Origin: Entophlyctis helioformis
Lineage: Eukaryota; Chytridiomycota; Chytridiomycetes; Chytridiales; Chytriomycetaceae
Length of the DNA: 64,000 bases
Direction: 5' to 3'
Assembly: GCA_025526915.1 (NCBI GenBank)
Contig: JAHLKH010000108.1
Location: forward strand, 1-64,000
The notes under the pieces were generated by a model that was not told the DNA's origin, did no database searches, and saw only the letters and a list, made by a program, of their open reading frames with translations. Position 1 is the stretch's first letter, and the number at the start of each line of letters is the position of its first letter. The translations under genes and the position numbers were made by a program. Shown one piece after another: positions 30,180 through 45,219 of the stretch.

Positions 30180-31856
30180 ATGGCTATTGAGCACGACGAC
30201 CTGACGGATCCCGAGGTGCCTATGCGCATCACCATCCTCATCATCACGGGCAGCGCAGTCCTTATCAATCTGTTCGTCATGGCGGCCATCCTCAATACGC
30301 CCAAAATGCTCACCATCAACGAAGTAGCTCTCAATATGAACCTGACGCTGGCTGATTTCAGGTGAGTATCTCATATCGAGAGCCTGGACCCTGCCATGTT
30401 CGCTTTTGCTGTGTTGTTATTGCTGCTGCTCTTGGCCATGCATGGGCGGCTTCTGGACCATTGCCGAAGGATATTGCTTGGAACGGCACGATGGTCGAGT
30501 CGTGCCCTTCAGCAGTCATACACCTCTCGTACAATGCCATGCTGTATGCAGACGTGGACGCGTGTGCTGCTGGCGTTACCCGTCAAGCAGTGGCACGCGT
30601 CTCTTCGCGATGCTGACTGTGGCTAATATCTGTGGTACTGCCCGCGAATGTCGCCTGCAATACCATGCTCCATAACCGCCAACACGCAGCCTCGCACTCG
30701 TCGGCTTCCTCTTCGTCGTCTCTGGATATGGCAACCGCGCCGCTTACCTGGACAACTTTGTCATCTGCCAGCTGGTCGGCATGGCCCACCAGATCATAGC
30801 GATTGTGTCCATGCTCACGCTACTGGCCATATCGGTCAATAATTTCTGGCTGATTGTGCTCGAGCGGTCGCATCTGAGCGGCTTTCAGATCCGCATGATC
30901 ATCCTTGGCATCTGGCTAGTGACAATCCTGTACACGTGCTTCCCGCTCTCTGTCCCGGGCGGCGGTTTTGTCAAGCAGCCGTCGACGTTCCATTGCGCTG
31001 TTGACGCTGTCAGCACCCATCCGGCGGCCGTAACCGCTCGTCTGCTGTAAGTCCATACTGGCATGCATGCATTCCGTCATCTTTTCTCCGCACGGGCTTT
31101 GGTTCTAGATCCAATGTCGCGTTTGCCAAACCTCTCGACCAAAACCAAACTCCTGTGACAAGGATCCACGCTGAACCGGGGCTGACATAACGAGCTTGTC
31201 TTGTGCCACTTTTTGCCTTTCAACGATGCGATCCGCCATGGCGCAATTTGGCATGCAGCAACATCATCGTCCTGTCCATGACACCGTCTTGCATTGGCAT
31301 CATCTACATCCTCATTGCGCGCAAGCTGATCATGTCTCAGCGACAGCTCGCTGTCGGCTCGGCGCCTGGCTCACACCCAACAGGCGGAAAGGGCGTAAGT
31401 GGATCGGACAACCAGTCGAGCGCCAGTGCCAGCAACACCAACAACACCGCCAGCAGCATGATTAAAACCGGCGGCGACGACAGCGGCTCGGTTGCGACCA
31501 CCGGAGGCGCCTCGACAACCGGCGGAGGAAAACCCCTCAGTCGGAAGCAGCAGTCCAAGGCGGTGGCGCTGCAGGTTGCCATTGTGACGCGTGCCGTCAT
31601 TCTCGTTTGCGCGTTTGTGTTCTCGTGGGGATTCTACCTCCTTGTCATCATCCTCCAGGTCATCCAAAACAAGAAAGCGACTCCACTTGTCGAGGCCATT
31701 GCGTTCTTCCTCTGCACCTGCAACGGCCTGCTCAACCCCGTCATCCTGCTCACAAGAGACAAGCGGTACAAGGAGGCTGCCATGGCTTTCGTTGGCATCA
31801 AGCCGCGCGTTGCTGTTGGCGCAGCACCCCAAGGAAAGTCCAAAGTCGATCTCTGA
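30180..31856 (+). CDS. Seven-transmembrane receptor, rhodopsin-like (class A-type) GPCR
   Basis: Three exons: 30180-30361, 30690-~31046 and 31259-31856. Hydrophobic segments are ITILIITGSAVLINLFVMAA (TM1), SLALVGFLFVVSG (TM2), QLVGMAHQIIAIVSMLTLLA (TM3), MIILGIWLVTILYTCF (TM4), NIIVLSMTPSCIGIIYILIA (TM5), then a Gly/Ser/Thr-rich third intracellular loop (about 31370-31545), TRAVILVCAFVFSWGFYLLV (TM6) and VEAIAFFLCTCNGLLNPVIL (TM7). The TM7 NPVILL resembles class A NPxxY with Leu for Tyr. The TM3 end lacks a canonical DRY (reads VLERSHL). Class A-type receptors are rare in fungi outside early-diverging lineages. Ligand unknown; a G-protein coupled sensory role is inferred. Confidence 0.82.
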
Positions 31857-32185
31857 GAAGTAGACGAGATACACTGTCCCACACATTACTATCCGTGGCC
31901 GTGGCCGTGTCTGTAGCCGTGTCCCTATTGATCTATCCCTTTCGTAATATGGCAGCCAGTTGTTGGCATACTGCCCTAATTGCTTGTGCCCTTTTTTGTC
32001 CCGCAAAATGAACCCCCCTTACATGGTATGCCTGCTGTGCAACCAGACGAAGCTCAGAGATGGAAAGACGGCTTGAACGCCACGTCTCACACGAACAGAC
32101 CACTTTGAGAATCCTTCATTCAGCCTCAACTCTCCGCACGGCTGCGACGAGTGTCCACAGTGAAAGCACGGAGCTTGCCACGCGC

Positions 32186-33409
32186 TCAGAGCGTTTCCTC
32201 GCGGATGCCGTCCTTGTCAACCACCTTGATGATAAAGTTGAGGTTGCCGATGAAGCGCACCTTGAGCTCGGCAATGCACTTGCGCATCAACGACTTGACT
32301 TCTTCGAGTGAGAGACCCTCCTTCCAGTACCGGTCCATGGTCGACATGACAAAGTACGATGCGTAGCCGTGTGCCGCAAAGTTGAGCTTGGCCATGTTGG
32401 AGATGTAGTCGAGCCAGTACACTTCGGGCACGCCCGTCTTGGGATGTGTGCCTGCGATGAGCATGTTGACGTGGTACGGGCTCTGCAGCGCGAGAGACAC
32501 CCCAGCCAGCCGATCGTGCACACGTCAGTTAGCCATAACGGCCCAGAAAAGGCGGTGCATGCATGCGTGTGTACCACAGCAAGGAATGCACAGACGGACA
32601 GCACAGCCGACACTCACTCTGCTGCGAAGCGACTCGGCCATCTCGCGACGCGTATAGCTCGCGACGGCGTTTGGCGACAGCTCGATGCCAGTGCGGATAC
32701 CGTACAGCCGGATGTTGCGCTCAACGTACTCTGCAAACTGGACCGTGTCGCCGGCCTCGCCCGAGAAGAGCATGAGCGTGTGATCGTTGAGAGCGCGGGA
32801 CTTGTCCTCGCCCTTTTTCATAATCACAATGGACCGTGCAGACGTGTCGTCGGCGGCCGTGAGCACAAAGTCCTTTCCTGTAATGGCGAGCAGCACCTGC
32901 CCGTCCCCAAGATCGCCAGCATCCCCATCGCCGATTCATTGCACCGGTTGCATGCATCCGTGTGTGCCAGGGTTGTTGCCGGTTGTTGTTGAGAGCCAGA
33001 TGGCCAGGGTTGGAGCGAAGCGTGTCGGCCGGGAAGCAGAGCATGAGCCAGTCAGTTTTGTGGAAAGATACAGCGCCAGGCGGCAAGGGGTGGAGGTGGA
33101 CAGGGTGTGGCAGACGTGCAGCGAATGGCAGGCAGGCGATAGCGGCTGGCCTGCTGCTGCTGCAACTGCGGTAGCTTGAAAGCGCCAACCCTGGCTTGGA
33201 CTCGACTGCTGCTGCTGCTGTTGCCGACAGACACAAGCGGCTGCCGTGCCATGCCATGCCAAGCCAAGCCGTGTGGCTCCCGTTTGCCGTGCTGCTGTTT
33301 CCCGCGGGTTGCTGCGTCCGACTGCCGTCTCTTGCGCCACTGTCCGCCGTCTGCCCGCCCGCACGCCCGCACACTCGCCTGTCCAGCCAAGCGACCTGCT
33401 CACCTCCAT
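32186..33409 (-). CDS. PRE1: Proteasome 20S core subunit beta-type 2 (PSMB2/Pre1)
   Basis: Exons 32186-32482 and 32618-32896 encode VLLAITGKDFVLTAADDT, GEAGDTVQFAEYVERNI, ELSPNAVASYTRREMAESL, SPYHVNMLIAGTHPKTG and FAAHGYASYFVMSTMDRYW: a PSMB2/beta4-type subunit, normally inactive and without a processed Thr1. Exon 2 opens with an acceptor (GGGCAG) and has no usable ATG. An ATGGAG followed by GTGAGC at 33404-33409 supplies Met-Glu in the right phase, as in the animal MEYL.. start. The total is then 193 residues, the expected size. The proposed first exon is therefore only 6 nt long with an intron of about 507 nt. It is part of the 20S catalytic core and works in cytosol and nucleus. Confidence 0.93.
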
Positions 33410-33528
33410 CTTGGTTGTGGTGCGATTCGGCGGAAACCAGAGCGCGTCAGGTCGTTTCTCGCACAGGCCGTGCTCAACAGCTTCCAACTTTATGTTGCCA
33501 CTGAGATGTTGCCATACCGTGTGATGGG

Positions 33529-35342
33529 CTATACCAGCAGCTCAAGGGAAATGCGATCTGCATATCCAAGACCTCGCTGTGTGGGTCGCACGCTCACAAG
33601 ATAGCCGTCGCCATCATATGCCACATCAAGCAGCCCGTGGCTCTGGAGCATGGCCAGCTTGTCGAGTTTGCCTTCCAGCATAGAGTGCAGCGACCTATTG
33701 CCGGCGTACTGCGCAAACCCGGATGCGTGGATCCCGCTGCGCGACCTTAGCCCAAGCACAATCAGCTCTTCCTGCACTTGCGATGTGGTCATGGGTGTGA
33801 TGCGGCGCGATCTAAGCACATGGCCCCCGGTTCATGTCACCGTTGAGTTGATCGCTCAGATGAGCAAGCAACCACATATGGCGGTGCAGCTTACCCATGT
33901 CCAAGGGTCTCGCACTGTTCGGTCCATGCAGCTGGTTCAAGGATCCTGAAGGCCCTGTACCGCTGTGATCTATCTGCAGACGTCAATCGCCCATGAGCAC
34001 CAGGGCCAACACCTTGACCGACAAACACTCCGCAAGTCAGCCACCCTGTGCACCCATGGCAGATCCCAGCATCCATGCGCACCAATATAGTCTGAGCCTG
34101 TCCAGTACGACTGGTTGTGTCTGCCGCGTCCAGCATCCGACTGGACTGCCGCATCCGAGCCCACACTGCTTCGCTTTGCAAATGATGACACCTCGTACTG
34201 GTAGTATCCGTGCTGCCCAGTCACCTACTCGACACGAAACAAAATGAGCGCCACTATACAATATGCCAGTACTTGGGCCCACCAACCAGCCAACAAAGAC
34301 ACCATACCTCTTGCGTAGCCAGAAACAGATCGGCCATGGTGTCGTCATCAGGCAGCACGGCAGTCTGCGATTCCTTCACCGCCTTGTACAGCGGCGTGCC
34401 ACGCTCGACAGTGAGCTGGTACAGGCTCAGATGCGACACACCAAGCGCGGCGATGCGCTCCAGCTCTCTTGTCCATGAGCCAACCGTCTGGCGCGGACGA
34501 CCCCAGATAAAGTCGAGGGACACGCGGTCAAACACGCTCATGCCCGCTTCGATGGCGCGGTTGGCATCAGCCGCCGAGTGATCACGGCCCAGGAAGCGCA
34601 GTGCATCGTCATCGTCTAACGCTTGCACGCCCAGCGACAGCCGGTTGATCCCAGCCGCCTTGAATGCCCGCAGCTTATCCGTCTCGAGCGTTGTTGGGTT
34701 GGCTTCGAGCGTGATCTCCATGTCTGGCGCCGTGTCCGCATGCAGCCGTATCGTGTCCAGCACGCTGCTCACCATCTCTGGCTGGCATGTCATGGCATGG
34801 AGTCAAGTCGAGTCGAGTGGCATCCCGCATTGTCAGCCACGATGCCGTGTCCATCTGCCATGCCATGGAGGCAGTGGCATACGCACCCGTCCCAGGCTCG
34901 GTGTGCCGCCTCCAAAGTATACCGAATGCACCAGCGGTCTCGGTAAGGCGGCTGGCCGAGAGCCGGCATCCAGCGGCTGGCCAACAGGCAGCTGTGCCGC
35001 ATGCATGCCGCTCTGCAACGCCTCCACTGGCCGTGTCAGGCTGAACACCAGATCCGACACCAGCGCCTGCTCAAACCGGTCGGTTGGAAGCCCGCTGTCC
35101 AAGACGACGGCTGTCAGCACAGGAGGCGTGAATGCAGATGCACGGCTGCAAGGACCGTGCGATGGCTGTCACCTGGACGGCGGCGTGTACTTGTTGAATG
35201 CGCAGTAGGTGCATTTGGCCAGACACCAGGGGTAGTGCAGGTACACGGCCGCCGATGCCCTCGTGTCCACCGCTGCTGGCCGTGCCGGCGTCGATGTCGA
35301 GAACAGCCTGCGTGCATGTCGCAGCAGCCGCCTGGCAGACAT
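33529..35342 (-). CDS. RSAD1: Radical SAM protein, RSAD1/HemN-like (heme chaperone family)
   Basis: Multi-exon minus gene. The N-terminal exon starts at ATG 35342 with a basic, Ser/Arg-rich presequence (MSARRLLRHARRLFSTST), suggesting mitochondria. The radical SAM triad CLAKCTYC follows in YLHYPWCLAKCTYCAFN, the Cx3Cx2C pattern binding 4Fe-4S and SAM. Middle exons give VYFGGGTPSLGR, MEITLEANPTTLETDKLRAF, GINRLSLGVQAL, SLDFIWGRPRQTVGSW and LSLYQLTVERGTPLY. The last exon (33529-33819) is the HemN C-terminal domain (LEGKLDKLAMLQSHGLLDV). Family knowledge: RSAD1/HemW proteins resemble coproporphyrinogen dehydrogenase but usually act in heme trafficking rather than oxidation. Exact introns are approximate. 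Confidence 0.85.
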
Positions 35343-35463
35343 GTCCAGTGATTCGTTGGAAACCCCGCGATGCGACACCACAGATCCAAGAAGCGTCGGC
35401 CAGTCCAGTAAAAGACACAGCATGCACAACAACGAGTGGTTTAATGGTTTAATAGGGGGGCTG

Positions 35464-36219
35464 CTAGGACCGGAACGCCTTGACCACCAGCTCCCAAGAC
35501 GTTTTGAGGATCGATCCTTGCGAGCCAGGCGCACGCGCCGTCTCCGCCTCGAGCGCCTTCTTCTCGCTCTCGCTCATCTCTCCGGCACTTGCCGCTGTCC
35601 GCCGCGACCGCGCCTGTGCATGGTGCGACGGCATCGAGATGCCAACGACACGCACAGGTCCATCGACAGCACGTGCGGCCGGCATCGCAAACGTTTTCGG
35701 CGGCCGGGTCGACGCGATCTTGCCCTGCGTGGTCTTGGTGTCGTGCGGCATCACGCCGTAGGCTTGGAGGAGATCCAGCATCGCCACGAGCTTGGCGCGC
35801 AGGGCGGTGTCTGTGACGCTGATGGCTTGCGTGGCGACAAAGTCAAGGACGGGCAATGGCTCGGGCAATGGCTCGGGCAATGGCTGATCGGATCCGGATG
35901 GCCGCCGGGATGGCGGCAGCGGTGGCGGGTGTGTGATGAGCGATGCGTGGCCGGCCTGCACAAGGTACGCCTGGATGTCCAAGTAGGCAGCGCGAAGGTC
36001 TGGCACAGACTCGACGACCCGCATGAACGCCGTGGCCGATGCGGCTGCTGCTGCTGCTGTCGCTTGTTGCTGTTGTTGTGACTGTGTCTGTGCTTGCGTC
36101 GACATTCGCTGCTTGCGCAAGCCCATGCTGCTGCAGGTGTGCGATTGGGTCTGCGACGGCACATGCGACGGCACATGCGACTGGGCACAGCCTGCAGCTG
36201 CTCGGCCAGGCAGGAACAT
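35464..36219 (-). CDS. Hypothetical protein (Gln/Ala-rich N-terminus)
   Basis: Open frame of 251 codons from ATG 36219 (MFLPGRAAAG) to 35464. Thr/Gln/Ser repeats (HVPSHVPSQTQSH) and a Gln/Ala run (about 36040-36085) precede a helical stretch with FMRVVESVPDLRAAYLDIQAYLVQAG, then a Pro-rich EPLPEPLPEPLPV repeat, then RAKLVAMLDLLQAYGVMP and a charged C-terminus (ESEKKALEAE). The normal-composition parts support coding. No domain recognised. The frame is also open upstream of 36219, but that part overlaps the end of SPF1 on the same strand. Confidence 0.5.
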   Translation of the reverse strand: MFLPGRAAAGCAQSHVPSHVPSQTQSHTCSSMGLRKQRMSTQAQTQSQQQQQATAAAAAASATAFMRVVESVPDLRAAYLDIQAYLVQAGHASLITHPPPLPPSRRPSGSDQPLPEPLPEPLPVLDFVATQAISVTDTALRAKLVAMLDLLQAYGVMPHDTKTTQGKIASTRPPKTFAMPAARAVDGPVRVVGISMPSHHAQARSRRTAASAGEMSESEKKALEAETARAPGSQGSILKTSWELVVKAFRS

Positions 36220-36331
36220 GGACAGCCTCGCAGCTCTCGCCGCTCTGCTCGCAGAGAACATCCTGCTTGTTGATAACGACAAAAAGGTAACAATTCGAGC
36301 AGATTTTTCATTCATCCAAAACCACCTGCGA

Positions 36332-39300
36332 CTACTGCGTCTTGCGCTTGCCGCGAATGTCGCTGTGCACATGCAGACCCTCCTCGCCAATAACCTCCTC
36401 GACCTCGACATCCGCCTCGGGCGGGAACAACGCCGCCTTGGACATGTTGTCCGAAAACAGCAGCGACGTGACCATCTCGATTGCCCACGCGACGCCATAG
36501 TCGAGCGCCATCGTCACCAGCAGCTTGGTGCGGAACTCGTCTGGGAACGCCACGAGCTGCATCCAGTCGTTGAGGTCCTCGGACACCTCCGATGCCGCCG
36601 CAAAGGCAATGAGACCGACACCCACAAGACTGTTGAACATGGCCTTGTTCTTGAACATGCTCTCGCGGAAAGGCTCGCCCTAGTGTGTGGCCGCATCACA
36701 TGTCGCAAACGTGCCGAGCAACAAGAAGGCCAGGTCAGCAAGCGCGATAGACCCACAAAGCATAGATCAAGATCGTTGGCGTCAGGCTGGCATACCTGGT
36801 AGTTGATGGCAAAGGTCGAGATCTGCATAATGAGCGACACGAGGTACACGGCACTGTTGAGCAGGTTGGGCGAAAACTCGGCATCAATCGGCAGCTCCTC
36901 TTCCCTGGAAAGGATATGCACCACAGCATGTCAGTCGTGTGTGCGATCGCCATCTCAAGCGTCCTTCCTCACGAGCCAGCAGCCACGTACATGTCCTCGG
37001 AAAACTTGAGGGCTTCCATGCGGATGTACACCAGCGCGACAACGTGGACAGCCGCTTGGCCGAGCACAGAAAGCAGGATGTAAAAGTTGAAGATGTTGGG
37101 CTGCGGACGCTTCTTGGACAGCTTCTCGAGAGCCTAGATGGCGGTGGATCGTATCGTTGCATGTAAGCCATACTGCTGCAAGCAAAGACGGCATCGCATG
37201 CGAAGGCTTGCGTACCTCAGACTTGGCAATACCAAAGAAGCAGATCGTGATCATCATGCCTGCAATCGTCGCCTGCCAGTCGCCCTGCTTGATGCCGGCA
37301 AGGTGCAGCACACTCAGCGAGTACGCCATGATGAGCGAGTTGAGTCCAAGAATCTTGTACATTTGCACCATGGCCACCAGCGTTGCACGACCCTGTCGCA
37401 CAATGTTGACGACTGTATGCGTCCCGTGTTAGTGGATCCCAACATGGTAACGACAAGGCGGACTAGGCACAGCAAACTCACCAGACATGACGCTCGAAAT
37501 CTTGGACGTGAACGGCGCAGCAACAGAAGCATCGCCAAACTTGATCTTGGGCACTTCGCCCTCCATGTCGTCCATGCCATCCATGACCTTTTCCATGATT
37601 TCCGCAATCGACGGCTTCTCGGCTGGCTTGGGCGGCACAGCAGCCGCAGCAACAGCGAGAGAGCCCTCTGTCTTGGCCCTGACCTGCTCAATGAGCTCGG
37701 CCTGGCGCTGCTTGACGGCTTCAAGGAGCTGCGGCGTGTACAGACCCTCGGGAGGCTCAAGAGGCGGCATCTTCCACTGGATGCGCATCTCGTTCTGCTT
37801 CTCGTACATCTGGCGCTGACGCATCTTTTGTCCGTGCATGGCAATCTTCTTGATGTCCTCGGGCGACGAGTCCAGGAGGGCGATGCCGACATGCGCCTGC
37901 TTGAGCGCACCAACATCGTTGGTACCATCACCACACATGAGCGTGTAGTAGCCGGCCTGCTTGAGCTTGGTGAGGATGAGCTCCTTCTGGCTGGGCGAGA
38001 CACGCGCATAGATCCACAGACGCGGCAGAAGAGCAGCAAAGCACGGCTGATTGACGAGCTGCGTCAAGCCGCGGCCAGTGCAGCACAGGTCGTACATCTT
38101 GAGACGCGGGTCGAGGGTAGTGGCGTCAAAGTCGATGGTGATCTTGACCTTTTCGTCGACCGTCTGCCACGAGAACTTGCCATCATCCCAGACATCGGCA
38201 ATGAGCACCTGGCGCTTGACAATCTCGACTTCGCGGGCAATGTGCGATGCGGTAAGAGCATTGTCACCCGTGATCATGACCACTCTGTGCGAGGATTCGT
38301 TGAGCATGCGGATGGCCTCGACAGAGTCGGGCTTGAGCGGGCAGTAGAAGATGAGGAAGCCGGCAAAGACGAGGTCCTTTTCAGTCTGCTCGCGCGTCAT
38401 GTCGCGGATCTGGCCGACCGACATGCGCGGCAGCATCTTGTAGCCGAGAGCCAGCACACGCTTGCCTCTACGAGCCCAGTACTTGTAGTGCTCGTCATAG
38501 CCGTCAGGCAGCGTCTTGAACATGTCCTTGAGGGTCTCGGGAGCACCCTTTGCGGCAATGAGCACCTTGCCCTGGCCAGTCGTATCGTCCAGGAACGAGA
38601 TGGTGGACATGCGCTTGAGAACAGACGAGAACGGGAAGCGGCGCACAATCTGGATGGACGATCGGTTGCCGGTGCTCTTGGGGGTCACCACATCGGCATG
38701 GCTGAGCGTCCAGTTGATCGACTCGAGCGTGTTCTTTTCCATGGGGTCACCAATGATGCCGTCTTCGAGACGAACCAGAGCGTGGGCAGCAGCAAGGACA
38801 AGCGTGGTTGCGACGGGGATCTTGGTGGGAGGCTGGAGATCGTCGACGGGGGCCGTGAGGCCGGTGATGCCTTCGACAATCAAGTTTTCGGCAGTCAAAG
38901 TGCCCGTCTTGTCAAAGCAGGCAACGTCGATGCGGCCGGCAAAGGGAATGCGGAACGGTTCGGTGCAGTAGACATAGGCCTTGGCAAGCGAAACAAGCGA
39001 GTTGTTGACAGCCAGCGACAGCTCCATGGGCAGCTCTGGGGGGACGACCGACGTAATGATGAGGATGCAGTGCAGGAGGAGCTTGGACTGGTTGCGGTCC
39101 TCTTCCTGGGAGCCGGTTGTCCAGACATACCACGACGCGATGATGGCGAAGATGAGGAGGAACAGAATAAAGAAGAGCGACTCGGCATTGTTGGCCGAGA
39201 CGCGCTCGGTGGCATAGATGATGGTCCGCACTAGTTTGCCCTGCTGCGTGCCGAATCCGTTGCGGAGGACAACGGCAAGGCAGCCGCCGTCGGGGGTCTG

Positions 39301-41126
39301 GAGTGCCTGCTCGGCAGGAGGCGGCGTGACTTGCAGGATCTTGGTGCCGCCATAGAGAACATTGTTCTTGTCGTTCTTCATGTCGAGCACGTCGGCGTCC
39401 TCGCGGAGAGCGACAGGCTCCTTGAGCTGGGGAGTGGATTCGCCCGAAAGCATGGCCTCGTTCGCAATGCACGAGCCGCCAATGAGGAGCAGATCGGCAG
39501 GCACGGGGCTCTCGTCCTTTTGGCGGGTGATGGAGCACAGATCGCCAGGGATCAGGTCGTCTGTCTGAGCCATCGCCCACTGGCCGTCGCGGTAGACCTG
39601 GATGGGGTACGGCTTGATGGACATGGAACGGAACTCTTGCAGGTTGCGCATGCGCTGTCGATGGCAAAATGTAAGGATGGTCAGCAAGCGCGTCGCGGAG
39701 TGCACCATTCGAGGAGAGAGAGAGAGAGGCGCACCTGGAAGACCACGGTAGACTCAAAGACAAAGAGCATGGCGAGAGTAAAGAGCGAGTAGTACCACAT
39801 GTCGTCCATAAACCACAGCGCGACACAGAACAGCTGGAACACGAAAAAGGGAGCGACGACGTGCTCCTTGAACAGCTCTTGGAACGTCGGGACAGGCACC
39901 TCGAATCTGGCAGCAACAGGCGTCAGGCGAGTGTAGATCGCAAGTCCATCTGGCACTGCACGATACGGCACGACAAACACACCTGTTGTGGCCGTATTTC
40001 TCAATCTTTGCCTCAACCTCATCGTCAGAGCCCAGGCCGCGGTACTGTTTGAAAAAGGCCATGTTGTGGCCATGCGACGTCAGGTAGTCCAGCTTCTCAA
40101 AGCGGCCCGTCTCAGGGTTCCAGATGTACTTTTTCTGCTGGAAGTAGAAGAAGATCTGGGTCTGTATGTGGGGGGATTGTGAGCAGCGAGTGAGTACATG
40201 AACGGCATGCGAGCGACAGACGGAGCGACGCGACGCATACCTTCTGCTCGCCGTTGGGACCACGGATGGGAGTGCGCTGCAGCCTGCACAGGTCGGCCTT
40301 TCCACTGTGGGCTGTAGGCATGATCATGATGGCAGTCGCTGCATAGGGATCGGATTCCTGTCGGCGACGAGCAAAGGAGCAGTTAGCGGATGGATCGAGG
40401 GAGGATCGAGGGAGGATCGCGGGAGGATCCTCGTGAGCGAGCGAGGGTAGAATGCGAGTGGAATGCGAGTGGAATGCGAGGTGGAATGCGAGGTGGAATG
40501 CGCACCTTGCGGCAGGTCAGGGCGACACGCAGCTTGACGCTCCACAGGCCGACGAGGAACGAGAGGGCATGGAGCGAGACGACGAGCAGGAAGGAGAAGA
40601 AGGCGAATTCGGGCGAGCTGCCGAGGATCTCTTCGTAGAGGGCGAAGCGCACGTACAGCCAGGCGATGTAGACGATGGCAAAGGGGAACGAGTAGATGCG
40701 GGTGGCGACGGGCGACGGCGACACGAGCTGCGCGGCTTGCACGACCTTTGCGGCGACAAGATCCCTGCGGTGGTTGCCGTGTGGTGGTGGTTGCCAGGTG
40801 CGCATGAGTGTGCCGTGTGAGTCGGGCGGGCTGCACATGCACGCATGCACGCAGGCGGACAGGTGGTGGTGGCAGGCGGCGGGCTTGGCAGAGGAAAGCG
40901 GCGCCGGCTGCTGCTTGTCGTGAGAGTCGTGCAGCCGCAGCCACACTCGACGGCCAGCGAGCCAGCGAGCCGTAACAGCCAGACGCAACTACCAAGACAG
41001 AATAACAAACAGAGTAACAGACAAAGTAACAAACACGCACTGCAGGTACGTCTTGGGTGCCTTGGACGGCCGCACGACGGCGGCAGACTCGGCAGGCTCG
41101 GCTGCCTTGGCTGCCTTGGCTGTCAT
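36332..41126 (-). CDS. SPF1: P5A-type ATPase Spf1/ATP13A1 (ER transmembrane-helix dislocase)
   Basis: About eight exons from ATG 41126 ([11 protein letters not shown]) to 36332. P5A features in order: N-terminal membrane pair ([31 protein letters not shown]); the [12 protein letters not shown] and [12 protein letters not shown] region; [33 protein letters not shown] with [13 protein letters not shown] (TGES-type actuator loop); [16 protein letters not shown] (the P5A PPELP motif in TM4); [13 protein letters not shown] with the phosphorylated Asp; [11 protein letters not shown] (nucleotide binding); [23 protein letters not shown] (hinge). The last exons hold the C-terminal TM bundle. The main exon covers 37429 to about 39650. 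P5A ATPases extract misinserted helices from the ER membrane and affect sterol, Mn2+ and glycosylation homeostasis. Promoter shared with the divergent LYR gene. Confidence 0.95.
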
Positions 41127-41438
41127 GGCTGCTTGGCGTGTCGGTTGCGTTGGCTTGCGCTGGTTGCGATTCGAGAGGCAACGCCGCGGCCCTGAGAGTG
41201 GCCCTCTGATTGGCCTGTCGTGTATCACGTGCGTACACGTGACCAGAATGGCATCCGCTTTTTTCCAAAATCGCTTGATCGAGACGCTCGCCTGTGTGTT
41301 GACGACTTGGTTGGTTGCGAGTGTGTGCTGTCCACGAGCCGTCCATGCATGCTGCTGACGCTTGCACACGCACACGCACACGCACACGCACACGCACACG
41401 CACACGCCACCACGCACACGCACACGGCAGGCTGCCGC
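41127..41438. promoter_or_regulatory. Short bidirectional promoter region between SPF1 and the LYR gene
   Basis: 312 bp separate two divergent start codons (41126 minus, 41439 plus). It holds a CACACG-type hexamer run (about 41367-41420) and a TATCACGTGCG-like E-box (CACGTG) near 41225. No TATA box was recognised. Bidirectional activity is inferred from geometry only. Confidence 0.45.
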
Positions 41439-41721
41439 ATGATCTCCAAGCCTCAGGTGCTCGCCCTGTACCGGCAGCTGCTGCGCGACACCCGCTCGCT
41501 GTCGCTCTCCAACGTCGTCTATGTGCGCGCACAGCTGCGGGCCGAGTTTGAGCGCTCCCGAGGCGTGCGCGACCCGACGGCGCAGCTGGCCCTGTTCCGG
41601 GTGCGCTTCCCTTGTCCCCTGTGCATTGGCTTGCACACCCCTTTAGGCTGACACTTTTCTTCATTCCTGCCTGCAGAAGGGCATGTATCTGGCAGACACT
41701 CGGCTCGGCGGCCTCATATAG
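41439..41721 (+). CDS. LYR-motif mitochondrial protein
   Basis: Two exons, 41439-41600 and 41677-41721, with donor GTGCGC and acceptor CTGCAG, encode 68 residues. The LYR signature is at residues 9-11 (VLALYRQLLRDTRSL), followed by VRAQLRAEFERSRGVRDP, the helical continuation with conserved Phe seen in LYRM proteins. The C-terminus is short (KGMYLADTRLGGLI). LYR proteins bind acyl carrier protein and the Fe-S cluster machinery and help assemble respiratory complexes or other Fe-S proteins. The exact subfamily (Lyrm1/2/5/9 type) cannot be fixed from this length. Confidence 0.85.
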
Positions 41722-41744
41722 CACCAGCCAGCCAGCCAGCCAGC

Positions 41745-44879
<3,135 letters not shown>

Positions 44880-45219
44880 CCCGTGTGTTGCATGGGATCG
44901 CTCGCCTGTCTCTACCAAACACAGGAATGGGATGGATGCGCTTGTGTATGTGCTCGTGTGTGTTTGGCCTGCATGGGTGGGACGCTCGGTGGTCTACCTT
45001 GGACTGGACGGATCAGTATCATAGGAGGGGTTTGTGGAATAGAATGAAAGCAAACGTGGCGCACTCCTCTCTTCTTGACTGCCTCCCGACTCTTGACTTG
45101 CACGGCGCGTCGCCACCAACAGAACCCCCGCGGGCACGACCAGCACGAGTGCGATGGTTGACAAGGTGTATTGGTGGACAGGACACACGCACAGACACAA
45201 GAGGCAGCCGACGCACAGA

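Noticed and set aside
37138..39234. Plus-strand frame of 698 codons
   Set aside because: Antisense to the main SPF1 exons, which have unmistakable P-type ATPase motifs.
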